Shown piece by piece: positions 1 to 6,135 of a DNA stretch of 6,135 nt. Where the stretch lies: contig CAMFRR010000063.1 in NCBI GenBank assembly GCA_945982095.1, positions 1-6,135 on the forward strand, given 5' to 3'. Position 1 is the stretch's first letter, and the number at the start of each line of letters is the position of its first letter. The notes beneath the pieces were generated by a model, which saw only the letters and a program-made list of their open reading frames with translations, made no database searches and was not told the DNA's origin. Source of the stretch: an uncultured Bacteroidales bacterium (GTDB taxonomy: Bacteria; Bacteroidota; Bacteroidia; Bacteroidales; UBA932). The translations under genes were made by a program, and so were the position numbers.

Positions 1-43
1 ACGTAAGGAGTCGTCGGCAGCGTCAGATGTGTATAAGAGACAG
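1..43 (+). other. Nextera i5/Read-1 adapter with Tn5 mosaic end (artificial)
   Basis: This is synthetic library sequence, not genome. Bases 1-2 (AC) fit the end of the P5 arm, 3-10 (GTAAGGAG) match a Nextera i5 index (the S505/N505 type, from memory), 11-24 (TCGTCGGCAGCGTC) are the Read-1 adapter, and 25-43 (AGATGTGTATAAGAGACAG) are the 19-base Tn5 mosaic end. Genomic sequence starts at base 44, which is a tagmentation cut inside a gene and not a biological boundary. The block should be trimmed before any annotation or similarity search. Confidence 0.98.
3..43. repeat. 41-base perfect terminal inverted repeat of adapter origin (partner at 6078-6118)
   Basis: Bases 3-43 are the exact reverse complement of 6078-6118. 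The repeat could be mistaken for the terminal inverted repeats of a transposon or linear element, and it contains genuine Tn5 mosaic ends. Because it carries a sequencing index and primer site it is a library construct. It shows that both ends were tagged with the same i5 arm. Confidence 0.97.
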
Positions 44-45
44 AT

Positions 46-1515
46 TTTGAAAAAGAGCTGGACATCATTGAGCATGACCTTAACAGTAAGGAGAGAGGCC
101 TTACTGCCTACAATGTGGACAACAGCATAATCAACTACCAGGAACAGACACGTATGGTAGCTGAGAGGTCCAGGGACCTGGACACTTCAATAGAGCAGGT
201 GATGAGGGAAAGAGACGGTGCAGAGCAGAGACTGCAGATATTGGAGGACAAGCTTGGGCATACCACCGAGCTTTACACTCAGAATGCCACTTTTGTGAAT
301 CAGATAAATTCTCTCAACAAGCTCTACACTCAAGCCTATCGCAACGACAGCACCAAGGTAGCCGGTCAGCTTGACCATCAGATTTCGCAAGAAACCGACA
401 AGCTCAAAAAGCTCAGTAAGGAGATTACGGCCAGCCGCTACAGCAAGGAAGGAATCGCAAACGACGCCATGGTGGCAGAATGGCTGAATGTGCTGCTTAT
501 CAAGAGCAAGTCCGACGCTGAGCTGCAGATACTGTACGATTGCAAGGCCGAGCTGGACAAGGAGCTGAAGCGTTTTTCTCCGATAGGCTCCTCCATCAAG
601 AAGCAGGAAAGGGAAATCAACTTTGCTGAGCGTAACTATCTTTCCAATCTCCAGGCCCTAAACGAAGCCAAGCTGCGCCAGAAGAATCTCCAGCTGACTT
701 CGGCCACCTTCAAGGTGCTCACGCCTCCGGCTGTGGCCCTGTATCCCGAAAGCACCAAGACCAAGCTCTTTGCAATGATTGCTTTTGTGCTGGTACTCTT
801 TCTGGTGTGTGGAGTTGTGCTCTTTGCCGAGACCCTCAACCGCAAGCCTTATGACAAATGGGCTGCACAGAAGCTCATTGACCTGCCTGTACTGGCTGCA
901 TATCCACGCCTCAAGGACAATTCGGAGAACAGTGTACTTTGCGGCAATATTGCCAAGCGTTTTCTTGGAAACGTGACCATGAACCATTTCGACCGCAACC
1001 AGACCGTAAACATCATCAATGTATTCAGCGTCAGCAAGGGCGAGGGTAATTCTCTCGTATGCGAGGTTCTCAAGGATTATTTTGAGACCATAGATGCCAA
1101 GCCTCTGATTGTGGACTGGGAGAAAGACTTCAACCACGACACCAAGTATTACCTCTTGGCCAATTCCATCTATGACTTCTGCGTAAACGAAGACAACATG
1201 GAACTCATGCCTGAGGCCAATGTAATAATCGTGGAGTACCCGCCTCTCAACATGGCGACTTTCCCTATCAGGGTGCTCAACACTTCCGCTCTCAATCTGC
1301 TGGTTGTGGATGCCTCCAAGGACTGGACAGGCATGAACAGCCTGCTGGTCAACGAATTAAGGCGTTTTGCCGAGAATGGCAACATGATGGTAGTCCTGAA
1401 CAACAGCGATATGGACACCGTAGGCTCATTCACCGGCATGCTGCCTCCATTCACTAAGCTGCACAAGCTGAGATATGCATTGTGGAATCTGGGAGCCAAT
1501 GACAGAGAGAAGTAA
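46..1515 (+). CDS. Polysaccharide co-polymerase (Wzz/GumC/Wzc-like) with degenerate BY-kinase domain, 5'-truncated
   Basis: This is an inner-membrane chain-length/export protein of a polysaccharide pathway. The frame is open back to the adapter junction (first whole genomic codon at 46), so 489 residues of the C-terminal part are present. The GTG at 115 is internal, not a start. The missing N-terminus should hold the first membrane helix and start of the Wzz domain; full-length relatives are commonly 700-800 residues. Visible in order: a long Glu/Lys/Gln/Leu-rich, probably coiled-coil periplasmic region (about residues 1-220); a proline-containing stretch (TPPAVALYPES) before the second membrane helix, as in Wzz proteins; that helix at about 241-263 (bases 766-834); then a cytoplasmic domain resembling a BY-kinase/ParA-like ATPase. 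The latter is degenerate: the P-loop reads SKGEGNSL with Asn at 335 (bases 1048-1050) where Lys is expected, the A' motif reads LIVDWEKD (Asp357), and the Walker B position reads IIVEYPP (Glu397 for Asp). There is no C-terminal tyrosine cluster, only one Tyr in the tail. The family call is firm; loss of kinase activity is inferred. The gene overlaps the next by 17 bases. Confidence 0.88.
   Translation, partial: FEKELDIIEHDLNSKERGLTAYNVDNSIINYQEQTRMVAERSRDLDTSIEQVMRERDGAEQRLQILEDKLGHTTELYTQNATFVNQINSLNKLYTQAYRNDSTKVAGQLDHQISQETDKLKKLSKEITASRYSKEGIANDAMVAEWLNVLLIKSKSDAELQILYDCKAELDKELKRFSPIGSSIKKQEREINFAERNYLSNLQALNEAKLRQKNLQLTSATFKVLTPPAVALYPESTKTKLFAMIAFVLVLFLVCGVVLFAETLNRKPYDKWAAQKLIDLPVLAAYPRLKDNSENSVLCGNIAKRFLGNVTMNHFDRNQTVNIINVFSVSKGEGNSLVCEVLKDYFETIDAKPLIVDWEKDFNHDTKYYLLANSIYDFCVNEDNMELMPEANVIIVEYPPLNMATFPIRVLNTSALNLLVVDASKDWTGMNSLLVNELRRFAENGNMMVVLNNSDMDTVGSFTGMLPPFTKLHKLRYALWNLGANDREK
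1491..1495 (+). promoter_or_regulatory. Possible weak ribosome binding site (GGGAG) for the polymerase gene
   Basis: GGGAG lies inside the end of the co-polymerase gene, three bases before the ATG at 1499. The spacing is shorter than usual and Bacteroidales often initiate without Shine-Dalgarno pairing, so this may be chance. It mildly favours ATG 1499 over the upstream in-frame ATG at 1475. No comparable motif sits at the usual distance before the three downstream genes (starts 2928, 3821, 4977), where initiation probably depends on coupling to translation of the preceding gene. Confidence 0.25.
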
Positions 1516-2965
1516 AGACCTGCTCTTAGCTGCAGTGTGCCTGCTGCTGGCCTCGGTGATAGTATTCTTCATTACCAGGGGCATGGTTCCTGTGGCAGCG
1601 GCAATATGTGTGGCGCCCTTTCTCGGCTATGCAGTGGCTAAGGCCTTCGATGACAGGGTTTTATCCCTATCCTTCCTGCTCGTGGTATCTTTCGTGATTC
1701 CTGTGGCTGCCCACTACCTCTATTCTGTGCCCACAGGTTTGTTCATGGATGCTCTGGTGGTGTTTAACCTGACGGTGATGCTGTGTTCGGCCATGAACGG
1801 CAAAAGGAGCCGCAACCATCTCACCCCCGACCTTATCATAGCCATAGGCGTTTGGGTGTTGTATTGTTTCCTGGAAGTGTTCAACCCCAACGCAAGGATA
1901 GGCGTATGGTTCAATTCAATGCGTGGTGTGGCCCTGTATTTCATATTGGTCGTGATAATAGTGCAGCTGGCAATAGAGGATTTCGACCAGCTGATGAAAG
2001 TGCTTGGCCTGTGGTCTGTGCTGATAATGGTGGCCTTTCTCAAGATGATGTACCAACGTTTCGTGGGCTGGACCCCCGGTGACAGCTATTTTCTGAATGT
2101 GATGGATGGCAAAAGGACGCATATAATATATTATGGTACAAGGTTTTTCTCCATTTATAGCGATGCGGCCAACTGCGGAGGCGGAATGGGAGTGGCTGCT
2201 GCCGTATATGCAGTGCTGGGCCTGCATGATGACAGGATTATGCACAGGATATGGTGGTTCATTGTAGCTGCCTGCGCCCTTGTGGGCATGTTCCTTTCCG
2301 GCACCCGCAGCGCCCTGCCTGTGCCTGTAGCCGCCATACTGGTATATCTTGTACTCAACAAGAATGTGAGGCTTATGGTGCCTGTGGGACTTGCGCTCGC
2401 CCTTGCTGTGGGAATACTGGCTTTCACTGACATAGGCCAGAGCAACACCTTCATACGCAGGGCGAGGACCATATTCGAAAAGAACGAAGACCCTTCTTAT
2501 CTCCTACGTAAACAGAATCAGGCTGAACTGCGCAAGATATTGAAAACCATGCCTTTCGGCAACTCCCTCGGGATGAGTGCAGGAAGAGCTCAGAAACATG
2601 GGGATTACGGCCCTGTAACTTATTATCCCACAGATTCATGGCTGGTGTTCATATGGGTGGAGACAGGAATAGTTGGACTCATATGCTATCTCCTTGTAAT
2701 GGCTTATATATTGATGAAGGGCTGTTGGATAATCTTCTTCCAGCTCAAGGACAAGAAACTGATTGGGGTTATGGCAGGACTTATGGGCGGGGTATTTGGC
2801 CTTCTTGTCATGTCTACCAACAATGAGGTGTTGCAGATCCCAAACAACATATTTCTCTTCCTATCGCTGGCTGTGATTTTCACGAGCCCGCAGCTTGAGG
2901 AGAGGATGCAAGCAAAACAAATAGAAAATGGAAAGGAAAGTATCGTTCATAACGGTGGATTATAA
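1499..2965 (+). CDS. O-antigen ligase / Wzy-type polymerase family membrane protein
   Basis: This 488-residue polytopic membrane protein probably polymerises (or ligates) lipid-linked oligosaccharide repeat units on the periplasmic side of the inner membrane. I count about 12 hydrophobic segments, the first starting near residue 7. Family-like landmarks are FLSGTRSAL (Phe265 to Leu273; compare the SGSRGA-type motif of Wzy_C/O-antigen ligase proteins), then a large hydrophilic loop at about 310-378 rich in Arg, Lys and Glu, closed by TDSWLVFIWVETGIVGL (Asp379, Glu388), a typical re-entry into the membrane. Start choice: ATG 1499 gives MTERSKDLLL and puts the first helix directly after a short charged head; an in-frame ATG at 1475 would add eight residues (MHCGIWEP) and lengthen the overlap to 41 bases. 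It overlaps the co-polymerase by 17 bases and the next glycosyltransferase by 38. Primary sequence does not separate polymerase from ligase; its place beside a co-polymerase and glycosyltransferases favours polymerase. No symbol is given because wzy proteins are too divergent for one. Confidence 0.85.
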   Translation: MTERSKDLLLAAVCLLLASVIVFFITRGMVPVAAAICVAPFLGYAVAKAFDDRVLSLSFLLVVSFVIPVAAHYLYSVPTGLFMDALVVFNLTVMLCSAMNGKRSRNHLTPDLIIAIGVWVLYCFLEVFNPNARIGVWFNSMRGVALYFILVVIIVQLAIEDFDQLMKVLGLWSVLIMVAFLKMMYQRFVGWTPGDSYFLNVMDGKRTHIIYYGTRFFSIYSDAANCGGGMGVAAAVYAVLGLHDDRIMHRIWWFIVAACALVGMFLSGTRSALPVPVAAILVYLVLNKNVRLMVPVGLALALAVGILAFTDIGQSNTFIRRARTIFEKNEDPSYLLRKQNQAELRKILKTMPFGNSLGMSAGRAQKHGDYGPVTYYPTDSWLVFIWVETGIVGLICYLLVMAYILMKGCWIIFFQLKDKKLIGVMAGLMGGVFGLLVMSTNNEVLQIPNNIFLFLSLAVIFTSPQLEERMQAKQIENGKESIVHNGGL

Positions 2966-3824
2966 TGGTTTGGAGCAGACCATAGACCTGATACGCTCCC
3001 TCTTCCGCACGGTACGTTCTGTGGATTGGGAGATAATAGTGGTGGATAATGCCTCAGCTAATGATGAGGCAGAGGCTTTGCGCGAGCTTTTTCCTTCTCC
3101 GAAGGTTAAGGCTTTGCGTAGCCCGGCTAATCTTGGTTTTGCAGGTGGAAACAATTTCGGTCTGGAGCATGCTTCAGGCGACTATTTATTTTTCATCAAC
3201 AACGACACTGAGATTATGGAAGATGGGCTGCCTGCCTTGTGCGCTGCCCTCGATTCCAATCCTGCAGCAGGAATAGTCTGTCCTAAAATATGCTTTTTCG
3301 ACCCAAAGGACACCATTCAGTATGCAGGATATACCGATATGGAGGGATTCAGGATGAAAAACGGAATGATAGGCTACGGCTGCAAGGATGACGGCTCTTT
3401 CGACAAAGCGGGCGAGACGGCTTTTCCCCATGGCGCTGCAATGATGGTACGTCGCGCAGCTCTTGAGGATGTGGACCCTATGCCTGAGATGTATTTCCTT
3501 TATTATGAGGAACTTGACTGGGCAATGTCATTTAGGCGCAAGGGCTGGAAGATATTGTTCGAGCCGGCTTGCGTAGTTTATCACAAAGACAGCATGACAA
3601 CAGTAAGGGGAGGGGTAACCTTCAACTATTACATGATACGCAGCCGCCTGATTTATGCCTGGAGGAATCTAAGCGGGATGCAGCGCCGCATGTCCATAAT
3701 CCATACCCGATGGGCTGCCTCCACCAAGCGTATTCTTGCCGCCTTGCTGCATGGACGCTTTGACGTGGCGTGGGCCATAGTGAGGGCAAATGTGGACTTT
3801 TTGAAGATGCGTAAAGACTTATGA
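2928..3824 (+). CDS. GT2 family glycosyltransferase, WbbL/rhamnosyltransferase-like
   Basis: This 298-residue GT-A-fold enzyme probably adds one sugar from a nucleotide-activated donor to the lipid-linked repeat unit on the cytoplasmic face of the membrane. It begins with the first beta strand (VSFITVDYNG, residues 5-14). EIIVVDNAS (Asp40) is the nucleotide-binding strand end; ANLGFAGGNNFG (67-78) is typical of the WbbL/COG1216 group; FFINNDTE (Asn91-Glu95) is the DXD-like metal-binding motif; FPHGAAMMVRR (166-176) and YYEELDWAMSFRRKGWKI (Glu194, Glu195, Asp197, Trp198) carry the acceptor-side and catalytic-base region; VYHKDS follows at 217-222. Length is normal and no key motif is missing. 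An in-frame TAG at 2922-2924 lies one codon before the ATG, so 2928 is the only plausible start and the 38-base overlap with the polymerase gene is real. Donor and acceptor sugars cannot be read from sequence; similarity to rhamnosyltransferases does not prove rhamnose. Confidence 0.9.
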   Translation: MERKVSFITVDYNGLEQTIDLIRSLFRTVRSVDWEIIVVDNASANDEAEALRELFPSPKVKALRSPANLGFAGGNNFGLEHASGDYLFFINNDTEIMEDGLPALCAALDSNPAAGIVCPKICFFDPKDTIQYAGYTDMEGFRMKNGMIGYGCKDDGSFDKAGETAFPHGAAMMVRRAALEDVDPMPEMYFLYYEELDWAMSFRRKGWKILFEPACVVYHKDSMTTVRGGVTFNYYMIRSRLIYAWRNLSGMQRRMSIIHTRWAASTKRILAALLHGRFDVAWAIVRANVDFLKMRKDL

Positions 3825-4993
3825 TGTACATTATAAATATCATATTGGTGTTGTGCCTCTGTGTGCCGGCGCTGTACTATTTCATTTTTGCTGTGGCAGG
3901 ACGTGCGGTAAGGGAGCGTATAGGGGCCGACAATGCTGTGCGCAGCCGTTTCGCAATTCTGATTCCGGCCTACAGGAGCGACACCTTCATAGCCGATACT
4001 GTGCGTGCCGCTCTGGATCAGGATTATCCTGAGGCTTTGTTCAGAGTGCTGGTGATTTCTGACGGTATGCAGGAAAGTACTGATGCTATGCTCAGGGGCA
4101 TGGGCGCTGATGTCCTGAAGGTAGAGTTCGAGCAGAGCAGCAAGGCTGCAGCTCTGGCGGCGGCTGTGGAACATATGCAGGGCAGCGAAGTTCAAGCCTA
4201 CGGCAATATGGACTATGTGATTATACTGGATTCTGACAATATTGTACGCAGGGATTTCGTTTCTTCCATGAACAAGCTGCTCGCCGGACGCCATATTGCC
4301 GTTCAGGCCCACCGCCGGGCCAAGAATATGGACACTTCCGTGGCCGTGGCCGATGCCGTTTCCGAAGAGGTCAACAATCTCGTGTTCAGGGCCGGGCACT
4401 GTGCCCTGGGGCTTTCATCCGCCCTTATAGGCTCGGGCATGGCCTTCCCTTATGGCTGGTTTGCAGGCTCTGCCAGGGATTTTGTGACTGCCGGAGAGGA
4501 TAAGGAAATGGAACTCAGACTCTTGCGTGACGGAATATATGTGGAGTACGCTTCAGGTATAGATGTGCTGGATGAAAAGACGCGAAGCATGGAGAATCTT
4601 CAGAAGCAGAGGCTGCGTTGGCTCAACTCCCAATATGCTCTGATGGGCAAGGCCCTTAAAGGCTTTTCTTCTGTCAAACTCAAAGCCGGATATATTGACA
4701 AACTTTTCCAATGGCTGTTCCCTCCACGTGTGCTGATTATCGCAGGCCTGCCCTTCGTGGCTCTGCTGGCCCTACTTTTCCGTTCGGCCTGGAGCGGCTG
4801 CTATCTGGGCTGTACCCTTATGCTGGTCTTCGCATTCATTCTGGGCAAGCCGGCTTCTGTGGGAACGGCAGATGTGCTTGGGGTATTCCTGGAGATTCCC
4901 AAAATGCTCATTAACACCATAATCAACATATTCAGTACAGGCAAGGCAAATAAAGGATTCATACATACTGACCACGATGAAAATTGCAATTGA
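3821..4993 (+). CDS. Membrane-anchored GT2 glycosyltransferase (cellulose synthase-like motif set)
   Basis: This 390-residue integral membrane glycosyltransferase has one N-terminal helix (about 3-26), a cytoplasmic GT-A domain, and two or three C-terminal hydrophobic segments (about 302-321, 324-343, and a possible amphipathic or membrane stretch at 352-371). Catalytic landmarks follow the processive-type GT2 pattern: ILIPAYRSD (46-54), VISDG (Asp81), IILDSDN (Asp137, Asp139), GEDKEMELRL (Glu226, Asp227) and QKQRLRWL with the QXXRW box at Gln263-Trp267. The tail IHTDHDEN (381-388) resembles C-termini I recall from Bacteroidales relatives. The ATG overlaps the stop of the previous gene as ATGA (3821-3824), a classic coupling arrangement; a second ATG at 3824 would shorten it by one residue. 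QXXRW is shared by processive synthases and by many single-addition membrane GT2 enzymes, so it does not prove this enzyme makes a homopolymer; the mixed operon argues for one-sugar addition. Substrate is unknown. Confidence 0.88.
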   Translation: MMYIINIILVLCLCVPALYYFIFAVAGRAVRERIGADNAVRSRFAILIPAYRSDTFIADTVRAALDQDYPEALFRVLVISDGMQESTDAMLRGMGADVLKVEFEQSSKAAALAAAVEHMQGSEVQAYGNMDYVIILDSDNIVRRDFVSSMNKLLAGRHIAVQAHRRAKNMDTSVAVADAVSEEVNNLVFRAGHCALGLSSALIGSGMAFPYGWFAGSARDFVTAGEDKEMELRLLRDGIYVEYASGIDVLDEKTRSMENLQKQRLRWLNSQYALMGKALKGFSSVKLKAGYIDKLFQWLFPPRVLIIAGLPFVALLALLFRSAWSGCYLGCTLMLVFAFILGKPASVGTADVLGVFLEIPKMLINTIINIFSTGKANKGFIHTDHDENCN

Positions 4994-6077
4994 GGCACAG
5001 CGGATTTTCCGCAGAAGCAAACACGGAATGGATTTCGTGATACTGGAAGTCATTCGTGAACTCCAGAAGATGGACCATGAGAACGAATACTGGGTCTTTG
5101 TGGCTCCGGGCGAGGATGTATGCCTCCAAAGCACTGATAATTTCCATATTGAAGTGCTCGGAAGCGGCTTCTATCCTTTATGGGAACAGGTACTGCTGCC
5201 TCGTGCAGTCAGGCGTGTGGGGGCCGAACTTCTGCATTGCACCAGCAACACAGCACCTCTCTATGTTTCTGTACCTCTGGTAGTTACCCTGCATGACGTC
5301 ATATGTCTGGAGAAAGAGCAGGGGAGCAGCAAGTCCTGGTACCAGAGGCTTGGCCGCGTGTACAGCCGCTTTGTCATTCCGCGCATGCTGAAGCACTGTT
5401 CAGCCCTGATTACAGTGTCGGAATATGAAAAGGAGAGGATATTGGAGAAACTGTCTGATATTCTTAAGGATGCTCAAGTAAGGGTGGTATATAATGGCTA
5501 CGGCACAGAGTTCAATCCCGAGGCTGCATCTGTCAAGAGGGATTATATCTTTTTCCTGGGAGCCACTGCCCCCAAGAAGAATGTTCCGGGCACTCTCAAG
5601 GCCTATGCCTCATATCTGGACCGTTCTTCCAAAGGCCTGCCTCTGAAAATTGCCGACCTCAGCCGCGAAAACCTCATGACCTATCTTCAGGAAATAGAGC
5701 GTCCTGACCTGGCAGAGCATATTGAATGTTTGGGCTATGTGCCTCATTCAGAGTTACCTGCCCTTTATGGCGGAGCAGCAGCCTTTCTTTATACTTCTTT
5801 CAGGGAGAGTTTCGGTATCCCTCAGCTTGAGGCCATGGCCTGCGGTACTCCTGTGGTTGTTTCCGACAAGTCAGCCCTGCCGGAGATAGCAGGTCCGGGA
5901 GCGGTATATGCCGACCCGTATGATCCCGAAACCATTAGTGAGGCCCTTTTGCGCCTTGAAAGCGACGAGGCATTCCGTGCCGCCGCTATAGAATATGGCT
6001 ACGGGAGGGTCAAGGCCTTCTCATGGCGTAAAAGCGCAGAAGGAACGCTCGCCGTCTACAAAGACATACTATTATAA
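4977..6077 (+). CDS. GT4-type (GT-B) glycosyltransferase
   Basis: This 366-residue retaining GT-B glycosyltransferase is likely cytoplasmic or peripheral to the inner membrane and uses a nucleotide sugar. The N-terminal acceptor domain starts with MKIAIEAQRIF, followed by KHGMDF (15-20), LLHCTSNTAPL (85-95) and TLHD (His106); ALITVSEYEK (143-152) and VYNGYG (171-176) lead to the C-terminal donor domain. That domain shows FLGATAPKKN (193-202), HIECLGYVPHSELPALYGGAAAFLY (248-272) and the EX7E motif ESFGIPQLE (Glu277, Glu285), then AMACGTPVV (286-294). The start at 4977 is supported by the immediate first beta strand; it overlaps the preceding gene by 17 bases. The TAA (6075-6077) is the last genomic triplet before the adapter, but the tail (TLAVYKDILL) and overall length look like a natural end, so the protein is probably complete. 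The wording is strongly Bacteroidales-like from memory. The sugar transferred cannot be told. Confidence 0.93.
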   Translation: MKIAIEAQRIFRRSKHGMDFVILEVIRELQKMDHENEYWVFVAPGEDVCLQSTDNFHIEVLGSGFYPLWEQVLLPRAVRRVGAELLHCTSNTAPLYVSVPLVVTLHDVICLEKEQGSSKSWYQRLGRVYSRFVIPRMLKHCSALITVSEYEKERILEKLSDILKDAQVRVVYNGYGTEFNPEAASVKRDYIFFLGATAPKKNVPGTLKAYASYLDRSSKGLPLKIADLSRENLMTYLQEIERPDLAEHIECLGYVPHSELPALYGGAAAFLYTSFRESFGIPQLEAMACGTPVVVSDKSALPEIAGPGAVYADPYDPETISEALLRLESDEAFRAAAIEYGYGRVKAFSWRKSAEGTLAVYKDILL

Positions 6078-6135
6078 CTGTCTCTTATACACATCTGACG
6101 CTGCCGACGACTCCTTACGAGTAGAGCGAGGTGGG
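6078..6135 (-). other. Nextera Tn5 mosaic end/Read-1 adapter, reverse complement, with degraded P5 tail (artificial)
   Basis: Bases 6078-6096 (CTGTCTCTTATACACATCT) are the reverse complement of the Tn5 mosaic end, 6097-6110 that of the Read-1 adapter, and 6111-6118 (CTCCTTAC) that of the same index as at the left end. Bases 6119-6135 match the expected continuation of the reverse-complemented P5 arm at only 12 of 17 positions by my alignment, with several substitutions to G or A, which looks like low-quality read end. None of this is genomic. Confidence 0.97.

Larger units (their letters stand above)
46..6077 (+). other. Fragment of a polysaccharide (EPS/capsule/O-antigen) biosynthesis operon
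   Basis: Five same-strand genes overlap by 17, 38, 4 and 17 bases (1499-1515, 2928-2965, 3821-3824, 4977-4993), leaving no intergenic space for a promoter or terminator. They are therefore very likely on one transcript and translationally coupled. Content (co-polymerase, Wzy/ligase family protein, three glycosyltransferases) points to a Wzx/Wzy-type locus. The promoter, initiating glycosyl-phosphate transferase, flippase and outer-membrane export protein would lie outside. Order suggests that export and chain-length genes are upstream and further glycosyltransferases or sugar-modifying genes downstream; that part is inference. Confidence 0.85.

Noticed and set aside
115..117. GTG as start of the first gene (466-residue protein).
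   Set aside because: The frame is open and similar in character back to base 46, right against the adapter. The protein is a C-terminal piece of a larger co-polymerase, so this GTG is an internal Val codon.
658..1137. 159-residue reverse-strand open frame inside the co-polymerase.
   Set aside because: It lies antisense to the membrane helix and P-loop region of a clear gene. There is no family resemblance and no regulatory sequence, so it is a shadow of the real frame.
1475..1498. ATG at 1475 as start of the polymerase.
   Set aside because: It adds eight residues read from the co-polymerase's conserved end and increases the overlap. ATG 1499 has GGGAG ahead and places the first membrane helix properly. 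It cannot be fully excluded.
2105..2160. AT-rich patch with ATATAATATATTATGG as a possible internal promoter or hairpin.
   Set aside because: It lies inside the polymerase coding sequence, encodes family-consistent residues (HIIYYGTRFF), and no -33 TTTG-type Bacteroidales element or downstream start supports a promoter.
3653..4399. 248-residue reverse-strand open frame opposite two glycosyltransferase genes.
   Set aside because: It spans the junction of two well-supported + strand genes, has no recognisable domain and a His/Ser/Arg-rich shadow composition, and would need antisense coding through conserved motifs.
44..6077. Novel defence, CRISPR, retron or mobile system.
   Set aside because: Every base is accounted for by polysaccharide genes on one strand. 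I saw no direct repeat array, structured RNA, transposase, nuclease or reverse transcriptase motif.
3..6118. Composite transposon or linear element with 41-base terminal inverted repeats.
   Set aside because: The repeats contain a sequencing index and primer-binding sequence, there is no transposase inside, and no flanking target duplication is present. They are library adapters.

Overview
The window is one short assembled fragment or read of bacterial DNA (genomic part about 44..6077) flanked at both ends by library adapter. Bases 1..43 and 6078..6135 are Illumina Nextera/Tn5 sequence: part of the i5 arm, an 8-base index (GTAAGGAG), the Read-1 adapter and the 19-base Tn5 mosaic end. The same arm is present in inverted orientation at both ends. 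They must not be annotated as biology.

The genomic part is wholly coding, on the + strand. Five genes overlap end to start with no intergenic base. In order they are: (1) a 5'-truncated polysaccharide co-polymerase (Wzz/GumC/Wzc-like chain-length or export protein) with a degenerate cytoplasmic BY-kinase-like domain; (2) a polytopic O-antigen ligase/Wzy-type polymerase family protein; (3) a WbbL-like soluble GT2 glycosyltransferase; (4) a membrane-anchored GT2 glycosyltransferase with D, DSD, ED and QRLRW motifs; (5) a GT4-type (GT-B) glycosyltransferase with an EX7E motif. Together they look like the middle of an exopolysaccharide, capsule or O-antigen locus. The glycosyltransferases would build the repeat unit on a lipid carrier at the inner membrane, the Wzy-like protein would polymerise or ligate it, and the co-polymerase would set chain length and connect to export. 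The initiating sugar-phosphate transferase, flippase and outer-membrane export lipoprotein are not in the window and would be expected outside it.

The organism is probably a Bacteroidota member of the order Bacteroidales (Prevotella-, Bacteroides- or Muribaculaceae-like). This rests on the wording of the GT4 protein (start near MKIAIEAQRIF, then KHGMDF, LHCTSNTAPL), the IHTDHDEN tail of the membrane GT2, roughly balanced GC content, and the near absence of Shine-Dalgarno motifs. It is inference from recalled family patterns, not from a search.

I found no RNA gene, CRISPR array, insertion sequence, terminator or promoter, and no convincing new biological system. The points most worth a second look are the adapter-bounded ends, the lysine-less P-loop of the co-polymerase, and the compulsory 38-base overlap between the polymerase and the first glycosyltransferase.
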